36,775 bases of DNA, taken from NCBI GenBank assembly GCA_013152355.1, contig JAADGO010000217.1, positions 6,914-43,688 of the forward strand, given 5' to 3'. The notes under the pieces were generated by a model. The model worked only from the letters and a program-made list of their open reading frames with translations, had not been told where the DNA came from and searched no databases. The position numbers were made by a program, and so were the translations under genes. Source of the DNA: Chlorobiota bacterium (GTDB lineage: Bacteria; Bacteroidota; Bacteroidia; Bacteroidales; Prolixibacteraceae). Positions 18,471 through 28,355 of the stretch are shown here, in pieces. Every line of letters starts with the position of its first letter. Position 1 is the first letter of the stretch.

Positions 18471-18842
18471 ATGTTAGAGCATTTAACTAAAGAGAGTTTT
18501 AAAGAGAAAGTTTTCAATTTTGAAAAGAATAAAGACTGGAAATACGAAGGGTCGGTACCTTGTTTGATTGATTTTTACGCCGATTGGTGTGGCCCATGTA
18601 AGGCTGTTGCCCCGGTTTTGGAAGAATTACAACAGGAGTATGGCGATAAATTGGTGATTTATAAAGTAGATACCGAAGAACAAAGAGACCTGGCTGCAAT
18701 GTTTGGTGTACAAAGCATCCCTTCATTGCTATTTGTCCCTCTTGAAGGCCAGCCGCAAATGGCTATGGGGGCTTTGCCTAAAGAAACATTTGTCAAGGCA
18801 ATTTCAGATGTGTTGAAGGTTGAAAAACAGCTTGTCAGTTAA
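18471..18842 (+). CDS. trxA: Thioredoxin
   Basis: DFYADWCGPCKAVAPVLEELQQEY, VQSIPSLLF (cis-Pro). Confidence 0.93.
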   Translation: MLEHLTKESFKEKVFNFEKNKDWKYEGSVPCLIDFYADWCGPCKAVAPVLEELQQEYGDKLVIYKVDTEEQRDLAAMFGVQSIPSLLFVPLEGQPQMAMGALPKETFVKAISDVLKVEKQLVS

Positions 18843-20130
18843 TTACATCAAGAACCCTTTCAAGGCGTATGCCACGAGAGCCTTTTATTAAAATAAGGCT
18901 CTTTGTTATTGGGTTTTCTTTAAGGAATTTGATTAATGAACCGGTGTCGCGAAAACTTCTGATGGGAGAGGAGTGCCTGGTTGATTCGAAGTTTTCACCA
19001 ACAATAAAAGCCAATTTAACCTTTTTGTCTTTTAGCAGGTCGGCAATACGCTGGTGTTCGCTTTGAGAATCACTGCCAAGTTCAAGCATATCCCCTAAGA
19101 TCAGGATTTTGTTTGACGAATCGAGGGAAAGGAAATTTTTAATGGATGTTTGCATGCTGGTTGGGTTAGCATTGTAAGCATCCATTACTATTTGATTGCT
19201 TCCTTTACGTATGAATTGCGACCTGTTATTGTCTGGCGAATACTCCTCAATAGCAGTTTTTATATCCAAAGGCTCAATGTTAAAATATTTCCCCACGCAG
19301 GCTGCTGCAAGGGCATTCTCAAAATTATAGGCTCCAACAAGCCTGGTCTGTATGGAGAGTTCTTCATTGGCAAGCCGTATATATAATTTCAGGAATGGAT
19401 TCGACTCAACTATCCCTCCCTGAAGGAATGCTTTGGCAGAAATACCATAGCCTACTCTTTCTAAAGATGGGCCAGCCAACTCGTCAAGGATGTTGTTGTC
19501 AAGGTTAATGAATATTTTCCCTTTTTTCTTTTCAATACTCCTGTACAGTTCGGCTTTGGTTTGTTTCACTCCGTCAAATGTTCCGAAGCCTTCTAAATGT
19601 GCTTTGCCAACATTGGTTATAAGTCCGTAATCGGGCAATACGATTTTGCAAAGTGCTGCAATTTCTCCCGGATGGCTGGCTCCCATCTCAACAACCCCTA
19701 TTTCTGTTTCCCGTTTCATCTCCAGCAGCGTAAGCGGTACGCCGATATGGTTATTAAAGTTGCCTTGCGTAAAATGGGTGTTGTATTTCTTCGAAAGTAC
19801 GGCTGCAATTAACTCTTTTGTGGTGGTTTTCCCATTGGTGCCGGTAATCCCCAGTATTGGCAACCCCAATTTTTTCCGATGCTCGTGGGCCAGTTGCTGC
19901 AATGTATCCAGTACATTGCCGACCAAAAAGTAGCGGTCGTCAACAGCAATTTCAGGTTTGTCAACAACAGCGACCTCAGAACCCGACTCCAGTGCTTTTG
20001 AGGCAAAATCATTCCCATCGAAGTTTTCCCCTTTCAAGGCAAAAAATATACTATTGGGTTTTATCTTCCGGGTATCGGTTGAGATGGCAGGATGTGCCTG
20101 GAAAAGTTTATATAGCTCTTTAATCTTCAT
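18835..20130 (-). CDS. murF: UDP-N-acetylmuramoyl-tripeptide--D-alanyl-D-alanine ligase
   Basis: STDTRKIKPNSIFFALKGENFDGN, LGITGTNGKTTTKELIAAVL, EMGASHPGEIAALC, DAYNANPTSMQTSI, LGDMLELG. Confidence 0.94.
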   Translation of the reverse strand: MKIKELYKLFQAHPAISTDTRKIKPNSIFFALKGENFDGNDFASKALESGSEVAVVDKPEIAVDDRYFLVGNVLDTLQQLAHEHRKKLGLPILGITGTNGKTTTKELIAAVLSKKYNTHFTQGNFNNHIGVPLTLLEMKRETEIGVVEMGASHPGEIAALCKIVLPDYGLITNVGKAHLEGFGTFDGVKQTKAELYRSIEKKKGKIFINLDNNILDELAGPSLERVGYGISAKAFLQGGIVESNPFLKLYIRLANEELSIQTRLVGAYNFENALAAACVGKYFNIEPLDIKTAIEEYSPDNNRSQFIRKGSNQIVMDAYNANPTSMQTSIKNFLSLDSSNKILILGDMLELGSDSQSEHQRIADLLKDKKVKLAFIVGENFESTRHSSPIRSFRDTGSLIKFLKENPITKSLILIKGSRGIRLERVLDVIN

Positions 20131-20135
20131 ATAAC

Positions 20136-20168
20136 AAAAAAAAACCTCATTTTTAAAAATGAGGTTTT
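20136..20168 (-). terminator. Rho-independent terminator of gldJ (28-bp perfect palindrome AAAACCTCATTTTTAAAAATGAGGTTTT plus T-run)
   Basis: Palindrome at 20141-20168; on the minus strand it is followed by a run of T, and lies between the gldJ stop and the murF start. Confidence 0.85.
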
Positions 20169-20187
20169 GATAAATATAATAAATATC

Positions 20188-21627
20188 TTAAAATCCTTCA
20201 GGGCTTCCAACACGGGTCATTGCACATCGGAATCCAAGGTCGTTACTCGATTTGGTCTCTTCAAGGAATCTTCTTGTACCGGGGATCAGCCAATATGGGC
20301 GGTCTTTCCACGAGCCTCCTTTGTATACCCTCACATTATCGTCAATCATTGAAGAAAACCCTCCTGGCAGTTCATCTTGAATATACATGCCTTTTGTGCC
20401 TTTTTCAGGAGTAGTATTCCAGTCGGAACCTTCAATTATCTGTGATTTATAGTCCCCATCTTCGAAATTCCGGTAATCGGCAACAGTGTCTTTCACCAAT
20501 TCTCCATATTGATCCCTTACCAGGTTTCCATTAGCATCGTGCCTGTATTGGGTAAATACATTCCCCCTTACCGGCTGGAATTCATTTACATCATTAAAAG
20601 ATAATGAGCGGTAGACATCGAAAACCCATTCGTTGACATTCCCGGCCATGCAGTACAAACCAAAATCATTTGGGTCGTATGAATAAACGGGTGCCGAAAT
20701 GTCGGCATTGTCGTTAAGTGCACCGGCCATACCCATAAGGTCGCCACGGCCACGGGTAAAGTTTGCTTTAAGCTTGCCTTTATTTTTTTTCGAATCGTCA
20801 CGCAGGTATGATCCGTTCCATGGGTATAGTTTACGGTCGGTTAACAATTCCCCATCGGTATTGCCAATTAATCCATACGCCGCGTATTCCCACTCGGCTT
20901 CGGTTGGCAACCGGTAATTTGGCAATAAAATGCCGTCTTCCCATTTTACGCGCCTTGAAGACCCATCGGCATTCGTTATGGGGTTTTTGCCGTCCGTCCC
21001 CTGGTAAAGCCCGGTGAGGTACGTATCAGTAGTAAAAACATTCTGACCGCTTTGAGCATCATCACGGGTTATTATTCCTCGTTCAATAAGTATCTGTTCG
21101 TTAACCCTGTCTGTCCTCCATTGGCAGTAATCATTGGCTTGCAGCCACGAAACGCCGACAACCGGGTAGTTACTGTATGCAGGGTGGCGAAAGTAATTCC
21201 TTACATAAGGCTCGTTATAGGCCAGTTTTTCGCGCCACTGCAAACTATCGGGAAGGGCAGAAGCTATTTTTTCATTGTCGCCGGGGTATACACGCATTAA
21301 CCAATGTATGTACTCCAGGTAATCCTGGTTCGATACTTCTGTTTCGTCCATATAAAATGAGGCAACAGTAACTCTCCTGGGGGTATTGTCCCAATGCGAC
21401 ATTACGTCTTCTTCAACACGTCCCATGGTAAATGTACCACCCTCGATAAATACCAGCCCGGGCCCGGCTTGTTGTTCGTAGCCGTCTTTATAGGATACAC
21501 TCCCTGTCCCCTGGCCGTCAGAACTCCATCCTGTTGTACGGGAAACATCTTTCCCCCCTTTTCCTAATAATCCACATCCTCCAAGGAATGCGGCTAAAAA
21601 CACTATTAGTAAAGTTTTTAGCTTCAT
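20188..21627 (-). CDS. gldJ: Gliding motility lipoprotein GldJ (FGE-sulfatase/SUMF1 fold); start taken at MKLKTLL
   Basis: Lipobox FLGGCG; GLVFIEGGTFTMGRVEEDVMSHWDNTPRRVTVASFYMDETEVSNQDYLEYIHWL; C-terminal YKGGSWKDRPYWLIPGTRRFLEETKSSNDLGFRCAM. Synteny with porU/porV. Confidence 0.92.
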   Translation of the reverse strand: MKLKTLLIVFLAAFLGGCGLLGKGGKDVSRTTGWSSDGQGTGSVSYKDGYEQQAGPGLVFIEGGTFTMGRVEEDVMSHWDNTPRRVTVASFYMDETEVSNQDYLEYIHWLMRVYPGDNEKIASALPDSLQWREKLAYNEPYVRNYFRHPAYSNYPVVGVSWLQANDYCQWRTDRVNEQILIERGIITRDDAQSGQNVFTTDTYLTGLYQGTDGKNPITNADGSSRRVKWEDGILLPNYRLPTEAEWEYAAYGLIGNTDGELLTDRKLYPWNGSYLRDDSKKNKGKLKANFTRGRGDLMGMAGALNDNADISAPVYSYDPNDFGLYCMAGNVNEWVFDVYRSLSFNDVNEFQPVRGNVFTQYRHDANGNLVRDQYGELVKDTVADYRNFEDGDYKSQIIEGSDWNTTPEKGTKGMYIQDELPGGFSSMIDDNVRVYKGGSWKDRPYWLIPGTRRFLEETKSSNDLGFRCAMTRVGSPEGF

Positions 21628-21841
21628 TGCAGTTTTATTTACGTTACAATTTGATTGACACAAATATAACTAATTTGTTCAAATCTTATTGTTTGCAAAA
21701 TTATTATTTTTTAGGAGTTATCTTATCTTCGTGTTGATAACTTTGTTATGCTATAGGTAGTTTAATAGCCTATCTCTGTTGTTATTTGCAACAATATTTA
21801 ATAACACACGGCGTTTATGTTTTTACAAAGTCTAAATAATA

Positions 21842-24800
21842 ATGGATAGAATCTACCTGGTACTGTTGATTTTTGTACTTAGTTTTAGTGTAAACGATGT
21901 TGAGAAACAATCCCGGAGAATTAATTGGGAAATAAATAAAACTATTGATGGGAAGCAACAGGTTATGTTCTTTAAAGGCTGCGAATACCTTGACCACGAG
22001 TCGTTGTTACCTTATTATGTAGAGAGTATTCCTTTGCAGGGGAAATTATTTCAGGTGATACTTGAAAATAAGATTTTTGAAGAAGTTGAAGAGCCTGGAG
22101 AATTTTTAGGGAAAGAAAAAATCCCTGAAGAAGTTCTTTTTGAAACATCGGTAGCAACTTCCGGGTCGAAGCACATGCTCTATGTGAAAATATTACCTTT
22201 CAGGAGAGAAGGCGGGAAACTTTATAGATTAACAGGCTTTGGGTTGGCATTTATCCCGCAAAATAATCTTAAAAATGCCCGATCTTCAATCAACTGGGGT
22301 ACGGAGTCTGTTTTAAAAAGTGGCAAATGGGTAAAGATTAAAACATCGAAGAAAGGTATTTATAGAGTTCCGTATGGAAAGTTACAGGAGTGGGGGTTTT
22401 CAAATCCTCAAAATGTAAAAATATATGGCAATGGGGGTTATGCCCTTTCCGAAGATAATGCAAAAATTGAGCATGATGGCCTTAGCCAGGTTTCTGTGTG
22501 GAAAGGGAAGGACGGCAATGGGAAGGATTGCCTGTTTTTTTATTCAAGTGGCACACGGAAATGGATATGGGATGAAAGTACAGGGCTGTTCCACCATGTT
22601 AACAATACCTATTCAAATTTTGCCTATTATTTCCTTACGGAAGATATTGGGACTGAAAAGCCCGTTACAATGTACCCTCAGAACACATCTGCAGTGACCC
22701 ATACCACAAACTCATTTGATGAATACGATGTTCATGAAAAGGAGGAATTTAACCTTATTCATTCCGGGAAACAGTGGTTTGGCGAGAAATTTTTTAGTGG
22801 TATGAGCCATACTATCACCATCGATTGTAAAGATAAGGTAACCGATGAACCTGCAATACTGGAATTTAGAGGAGCAGGGAGGGCTTCAAAGCCATCTACG
22901 CTTGATATTACAATAAATGGGGATAGTAAGGAGTCCCTGTCGTTTCATACGGTAAATAAAAATAGCCTGACCTCGAACTATGCGGATGAAGATGCAATTC
23001 AAATAAAAGATAATGCAGAAGGAGGGTCGTTGGGTATAGTTTTAAATTATAATGCTTCAAGCAGTGCCGCAGAAGCATGGTTAGATTATATTGAGGTAAA
23101 TTACAGGAGGCAACTGAAGTATACTGCCCCTGAGATGTATTTCAGGGATGCTGAAAATGTAGCCCCGTCAAATATTGTAGAATACACTATTGAAAACACA
23201 TCGGCTGATTTGAAGGTTTTTGATGTAACCGGGATTACAGATATTTTTGAGGTGCCCACTACCGCTTCAGGGAGTAATTTGTCATTTGTACGCCCGGCAG
23301 GCGACCTGCGCGAATATGTTGTTTTCAACCCTGCCGGGGATTTCTCTGAGCCGGAAAAAGTTGGCGATGTCGCCAATCAAAACCTTCATGCAATTTCTCC
23401 GCCCGACTATTTAATCGTAACCCACCCCGATTTTATAAATTTTGCCAATGAATTGGCATCTTTCCATCGGGCAGTTGACGGAATGTCGGTTTCGGTAGTA
23501 AAAACAGACGAGATATACAATGAATTTAGTTCGGGGATGCCTGATGCAACGGGCATTAGGAACTTCATAAAAATGTTTTACGACCGCAGCAGCAAACTCA
23601 AATATATCCTTTTGTTTGGCGATGGGAGTTACGATAACCGTAATATCCTGGGGTTCGGTAAAAATTTTATCCCCACTTTCCAGTCTGAAAATTCATTGTT
23701 GCCGACCAGTTCGTTTGTAACCGATGATTATTATGTGATGCTTGATGCCAATGAGAGTGTGTATGATGGTGCCATCGACCTGGGTATAGGGCGTATCCCT
23801 GCATCAACCACATACGAAGCACAAACTGTTGTCAATAAAGTTAAAGATTATTACAGCCCCGAGTCTCTGGGGATGTGGAGGAATACGATTTGTTTTATTG
23901 GCGACGACGAAGATACCAATTTACACATGGCCCAGTCGGAAGAGATGGCTAACCAGGTAAATGCAAACTATGGGGCATTTATTACCGACAAAATATACTT
24001 TGATGCATACGTACAGGAGTCAACAACTGCCGGAGAACGCTACCCCGGTGTTACCGATGCAATAAATGAGCGTGTGAAAAATGGCGTCCTTATATTAAAT
24101 TATGTAGGGCATGCAAATGAAAGGTTTTTAGCCGATGAGCATGTTTTGGATATTAGCAATATTAACTCATGGTCGAACAGCAATAACCTCCCGATATTTG
24201 TTACTGCAACATGCGAGTTTAGCCGGTTCGATGCTGATGAAACATCAGCTGGTGAGTACATCCTTCTTAATCCTAATGGAGGGGGGATTGGTTTATTCTC
24301 AACCACCCGGGTGGTATGGTCTATACCAAATTATGTGCTGAATAAGAATTTTTATGATTTTGTGTTTGAAAAGGATGTGAATGGAGAGCATTACCGTATG
24401 GGGGAAATTATGAAGCTTGCCAAGGTCGCTACAGTCAATACTATTAATAAAAGAAATTTTACTTTGCTGGCCGACCCTGCTCTTAAATTGTCCTACCCCA
24501 GGTATAATGTAGTTACCACCGGAATTAACCAGGGTGATGCCCAGGGTAGTGCCGATACACTAAGGGCATTGAGTAAAGTAACCGTTTCGGGTTATGTAGC
24601 AGACTTCCTGGGGAATAAGTTGAGCAATTTTAATGGGGAAATAACCTCTGTTGTTTTCGACAAGGCACTTATGCTTGAAACATTGGGTAATGCCGGCGAA
24701 ACGCCGATGGAATTTAAGGTTCAGGACAACGTTCTTTATAAAGGGTTGGCAAGCGTAACAGATGGTGAATTCACCTTTAGTTTTGTTGTCCCCAAAGATA

Positions 24801-25570
24801 TTACTTACAAGCTTGGTGAAGGCCGGATTATCTATTATGCTGATAATGGCGTTGATGATGCGCAGGGGGCATTCAAAAATTTCCTCATTGGGGGGTCTTC
24901 CGATAATCAGATTAATGACAATATGGGTCCGCAGGTAGAACTGTACATGGACGACACCAGCTTCAGGTCGGGCGATAATACAAGTAAAAACCCACTCATG
25001 CTGGCATTTATAACCGATGAGAGCGGAGTAAATACTGTAGGTGCCGGCATTGGGCATGATATTACAGCTATACTCGATGGCGACTATGCCAATCAGATTG
25101 TTTTAAACGATTATTACCAGGGAGATATCGATAATTACAGAAGCGGCAAGGTTGAATACCCTCTTTCAAATTTGAGTGTTGGGGAGCATTCATTAATAAT
25201 AAAGGTGTGGGATGTTGCAAATAACTCTTCAGAAGCAGAGGTGAAATTTGTTGTCTCCGGTGATTTCCGGATAGAATCGGTAAGCAACTACCCAAATCCG
25301 GTAAAAGAATATACTTTTTTCACCTTCAGGCATAACCAACCGAATGCTACTTTTAAGTCAATTATTGAAATTTTTGATCAAGGTGGGCGTTTGGTTGATT
25401 CGTTTTATGAAAATATATCTTCTTCAGGAATGGAAAGCAATCCGTTAAGGTGGGATATTAATAATGCAGATATGCCATTAAGGGGAGGGATTTATCTTTA
25501 CCGGATTACGATTAAAGCGTCTGACGGGGCTATTGCCAGTAAAACCGGTAAAATGGTTGTAATTCGTTAA
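21842..25570 (+). CDS. porU: Type IX secretion system sortase PorU (peptidase C25 family)
   Basis: ILLFGDGSYDNRN, VLILNYVGHANERFLADEHVL (His), LPIFVTATCEFSRFDADETSAGEYILLNPNGGGIGLFSTTR (Cys); C-terminal Fn/T9SS-like SNYPNPVKEYTFFTFRHNQ domain. Confidence 0.94.
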   Translation: MDRIYLVLLIFVLSFSVNDVEKQSRRINWEINKTIDGKQQVMFFKGCEYLDHESLLPYYVESIPLQGKLFQVILENKIFEEVEEPGEFLGKEKIPEEVLFETSVATSGSKHMLYVKILPFRREGGKLYRLTGFGLAFIPQNNLKNARSSINWGTESVLKSGKWVKIKTSKKGIYRVPYGKLQEWGFSNPQNVKIYGNGGYALSEDNAKIEHDGLSQVSVWKGKDGNGKDCLFFYSSGTRKWIWDESTGLFHHVNNTYSNFAYYFLTEDIGTEKPVTMYPQNTSAVTHTTNSFDEYDVHEKEEFNLIHSGKQWFGEKFFSGMSHTITIDCKDKVTDEPAILEFRGAGRASKPSTLDITINGDSKESLSFHTVNKNSLTSNYADEDAIQIKDNAEGGSLGIVLNYNASSSAAEAWLDYIEVNYRRQLKYTAPEMYFRDAENVAPSNIVEYTIENTSADLKVFDVTGITDIFEVPTTASGSNLSFVRPAGDLREYVVFNPAGDFSEPEKVGDVANQNLHAISPPDYLIVTHPDFINFANELASFHRAVDGMSVSVVKTDEIYNEFSSGMPDATGIRNFIKMFYDRSSKLKYILLFGDGSYDNRNILGFGKNFIPTFQSENSLLPTSSFVTDDYYVMLDANESVYDGAIDLGIGRIPASTTYEAQTVVNKVKDYYSPESLGMWRNTICFIGDDEDTNLHMAQSEEMANQVNANYGAFITDKIYFDAYVQESTTAGERYPGVTDAINERVKNGVLILNYVGHANERFLADEHVLDISNINSWSNSNNLPIFVTATCEFSRFDADETSAGEYILLNPNGGGIGLFSTTRVVWSIPNYVLNKNFYDFVFEKDVNGEHYRMGEIMKLAKVATVNTINKRNFTLLADPALKLSYPRYNVVTTGINQGDAQGSADTLRALSKVTVSGYVADFLGNKLSNFNGEITSVVFDKALMLETLGNAGETPMEFKVQDNVLYKGLASVTDGEFTFSFVVPKDITYKLGEGRIIYYADNGVDDAQGAFKNFLIGGSSDNQINDNMGPQVELYMDDTSFRSGDNTSKNPLMLAFITDESGVNTVGAGIGHDITAILDGDYANQIVLNDYYQGDIDNYRSGKVEYPLSNLSVGEHSLIIKVWDVANNSSEAEVKFVVSGDFRIESVSNYPNPVKEYTFFTFRHNQPNATFKSIIEIFDQGGRLVDSFYENISSSGMESNPLRWDINNADMPLRGGIYLYRITIKASDGAIASKTGKMVVIR

Positions 25571-25650
25571 TTACGCAGGGGGCGAATAATTTTTTACAAA
25601 TAGTTACGTTCTCTTTTTTAGTGAAAAATATAATGAATAAACTATAATTA

Positions 25651-25658
25651 TATCTTTG
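25651..25658 (+). promoter_or_regulatory. Putative Bacteroidota -7 element TATCTTTG upstream of porV
   Basis: TAnnTTTG match 26 bp before the ATG at 25684; no clear -33 TTG seen. Confidence 0.35.
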
Positions 25659-25683
25659 CATTTTTTTTCAAGTATAAAACGTT

Positions 25684-26859
25684 ATGATTAAACTCACTAA
25701 GTTTGTTGCGCTGTTAATAGTATTTGTTTCAATAGCAGAGGGAATATTGGCGCAGTCCTCCACTACCGGAGCCAATGTAATCACCACCGCAGTCCCGTTT
25801 CTATCAATTACGCCCGATTCAAGGGCAGGAGGTATGGGCGATGCCGGCGTGGCAACTACTCCCGATATAAATTCGCAACACTGGAATCCTGCAAAATATG
25901 CTTTTATTGAAAGCGATATGGGTGTAGGCATTTCATATAGCCCATGGTTAAGGGCACTTGTCGATGATATTAACCTTGCCTACCTTGCCGGGTATAAAAA
26001 GCTTGACGACCAGCAGGTTTTGAGTGCATCGTTAAGATACTTTTCGTTAGGCGATATTATTTTTACTAATGAATATGCCACAGAGATAGGGCAACAGAGC
26101 CCGAATGAGTTTGCAATTGATATTGCCTATACACGGCTACTATCCGAAACCTTTTCAGGAGCTGTTGCTGTCAGGTATATCCGGTCAGACCTTACAGGGG
26201 GGCAGTTAATTAATGGCGTCCCTTCGTATGCAGGTAATTCTTTTGCTGCCGATGTTGCCTTTTACTATTACAATGAATTCAGGGTAGGGCGTAAGGATAA
26301 TATATTCTCGGCTGGTATAAATATTCAGAATATTGGTTCCAAGATATCGTATACCGAAGGAGAAGTTAAAGATTTTATCCCTACGAACCTGAAATTAGGG
26401 GTCAACTACACAACAGAAGTTGATAATTATAATTCTTTCTCATTCACTTTCGATATTAATAAGTTGCTGGTCCCCACCCCAAAGGTTGACACACTCTCAG
26501 GGGGCGAAGGGCAGGTTATCACCGGCAGTGGGTTTAGTTCCGACAAATCGGTAATTGCGGGGATATTCAGTTCATTTAGCGATGCACCGGGCGGATTGTC
26601 TGAGGAGTTGCAGGAAATAACGTTGTCGGCTGGTGTCGAATATTGGTACAATAAACAATTTGCGATTAGGGGAGGTTATTTTTATGAAAATGAAAATAAG
26701 GGGAACAGGAAATTTGTAACCGTTGGCGCCGGATTGAAATTAAATGTTTTTGCTCTAGATTTTTCATACCTGATTCCTACTGTGCGCAACCATCCTCTGG
26801 AAAATACGTTGAGGTTTACACTCTCATTTGATGTGGATGCCTTCAGCGACCAACGCTAA
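25684..26859 (+). CDS. porV: Type IX secretion system outer membrane channel protein PorV (LptO)
   Basis: AVPFLSITPDSRAGGMGDAGVATTPDINSQHWNPAKYAFIESDMGVGISYSPWLRALVDDINLAYLAGYKKL; immediately downstream of porU. Confidence 0.94.
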   Translation: MIKLTKFVALLIVFVSIAEGILAQSSTTGANVITTAVPFLSITPDSRAGGMGDAGVATTPDINSQHWNPAKYAFIESDMGVGISYSPWLRALVDDINLAYLAGYKKLDDQQVLSASLRYFSLGDIIFTNEYATEIGQQSPNEFAIDIAYTRLLSETFSGAVAVRYIRSDLTGGQLINGVPSYAGNSFAADVAFYYYNEFRVGRKDNIFSAGINIQNIGSKISYTEGEVKDFIPTNLKLGVNYTTEVDNYNSFSFTFDINKLLVPTPKVDTLSGGEGQVITGSGFSSDKSVIAGIFSSFSDAPGGLSEELQEITLSAGVEYWYNKQFAIRGGYFYENENKGNRKFVTVGAGLKLNVFALDFSYLIPTVRNHPLENTLRFTLSFDVDAFSDQR

Positions 26860-26864
26860 AAAAA

Positions 26865-27350
26865 ATGAAGTTCAGGATTGGCTTTGGGTACGATGTACAC
26901 AGCCTCGCTTCGGGCGAAGATTTATGGCTTGGCGGGGTTCTGATTCCGCATGAAAAAGGGACTGTTGCCCACTCCGATGGCGATGTACTGATCCATGCTT
27001 TGTGTGATGCATTGCTGGGTGCGGCCAAACTCAGGGATATAGGATTTCATTTCCCCGACACATCAAAAGAGTATGAAAATATTGATAGCAGTGTATTGCT
27101 CGAAAAAACATGTACCCTGCTCAAACAACGTGGCTACAACGTTGTGAATATTGATGCAACGGTATGCGCCCAAAAACCAAAACTAATAGGCTATATCCCT
27201 CAGATGGAGTCAACACTTGCAGGCATTATGGAGATTGAAGTCGATGCAGTTTCTATAAAAGCAACCACTACCGAGAGGTTGGGTTTTGTTGGCAGGGAAG
27301 AAGGCATATCAGTATATGTGGTTGCCCTGATCGAAAAAACAGGGGGGTAA
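26865..27350 (+). CDS. ispF: 2-C-methyl-D-erythritol 2,4-cyclodiphosphate synthase
   Basis: FRIGFGYDVHSLASGEDLWLGGVLIPHEKGTVAHSDGDVLIHALCDALLGAAKLRDIGFHFPDTS; ATTTERLGFVGREEGI. Confidence 0.97.
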   Translation: MKFRIGFGYDVHSLASGEDLWLGGVLIPHEKGTVAHSDGDVLIHALCDALLGAAKLRDIGFHFPDTSKEYENIDSSVLLEKTCTLLKQRGYNVVNIDATVCAQKPKLIGYIPQMESTLAGIMEIEVDAVSIKATTTERLGFVGREEGISVYVVALIEKTGG

Positions 27351-27374
27351 GACTGTTTAAATTTTTAAACAGTC
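27351..27374. repeat. Inverted repeat GACTGTTTAAA-TT-TTTAAACAGTC just after ispF; contains two opposed copies of a dispersed AGACTGTTTA motif
   Basis: 11-bp perfect arms read directly; begins at the base after the ispF stop; may act as a terminator. Confidence 0.6.
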
Positions 27375-27400
27375 TCTTAATTGTTTTAGATTTTTGCCAG

Positions 27401-27772
27401 ATGAAAACAGAGAAGAAAAGCACATTGGTTATTGGGGCAAGTACCAATCCTTCAAGGTACTCTTATTTAGCAATTAACTTATTGCGCCAACACGGCCATA
27501 AAGTAATTGCAATAGGGCTTCGGAATGGCAAAGTCGGCGATGTAGGCATAACAGTAGATAAGCCTCTTGACGAAAGTATTGACACAGTTACGCTTTATAT
27601 AGGCCCAAAAATACAATCACAATATGTAGAGTATGTTAAAGCATTGAATCCAAGGCGTGTTATTTTTAATCCCGGCACCGAAAACCAAGAATTTGAGGAT
27701 AAATTGAAAGAAGCCGGAATTGAAGTTATTGAGGCATGCACTCTCGTAATGCTTTCAACCGGGCAATATTGA
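27401..27772 (+). CDS. CoA-binding domain protein (Rossmann-like)
   Basis: KSTLVIGASTNPSRYSYLAINLLRQHGHKVIAIGLRNGKVGDVGI; RVIFNPGTENQEFEDKLKEAGIEVIEACTLVML. Confidence 0.92.
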   Translation: MKTEKKSTLVIGASTNPSRYSYLAINLLRQHGHKVIAIGLRNGKVGDVGITVDKPLDESIDTVTLYIGPKIQSQYVEYVKALNPRRVIFNPGTENQEFEDKLKEAGIEVIEACTLVMLSTGQY

Positions 27773-27775
27773 TTG

Positions 27776-28330
27776 GTATTCGTTTTTAAAATCAGAGATT
27801 GGCCAAATTTACCAGGCAGTCCCATGGAATGATTTAATCGGCCATTTTAAAATTAGTGAAAACTGTGAAAGGCCCCGCCCGTTTTTTCAGTCCTAAAGGT
27901 ATGCTTGCATTAATGTTCCTCAAGTTTTATGTTGGCTGTTCTGACAGGAAACAGGTTGAACATTTAAACGGGAACATCAATTGTCAATTATTTTGCGGTA
28001 TTCCCCTGCAACGCAAAAGGCTCACCAACTTTAAGATTGTGAGCCAGGTACGCACCTATTTATCAACAAGGCTGAACATTCATGAAGCCCAAAAGATATT
28101 GGCCAAAACATTGGAAGCCTTTTATTGAGCACCCCAATACCATGCCCACCGATGCCACTTGCTACGAAACGGCAATGCGCTACCCGGCCAATGTAGAACT
28201 ACTTTGGGAGAGTGTTGATTGGTGCTACGGGCAATTGAAACTAACTTGCAAGTATTTAAAAATACGCACCCTCAGAACCAAATACCTAAAACAAAAACAG
28301 GGTACAATATTATATGCCTATATTTTCTTT
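27776..28330 (+). pseudogene. Decayed IS1182-type (DDE) transposase remnant with at least two frameshifts and loss of the C-terminal portion
   Basis: Frames stitched by hand: FLKSEIGQIYQAVPWNDLIGHFKISEN / VKGPARFFSPKGMLALMFLKFYVGCSDRKQVEHLNGNINCQLFCGIPL...KILAKTLE / HWKPFIEHPNTMPTDATCYETAMRYPANVELLWESVDWCYGQL... Similar to IS1182-family transposases. Confidence 0.8.
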
Positions 28331-28355
28331 AGGAAAGGTCGCATATCCAAAAAGT

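Noticed and set aside
24560-25057. 165-aa minus-strand ORF
   Set aside because: Antisense to porU with low-quality composition; shadow ORF.
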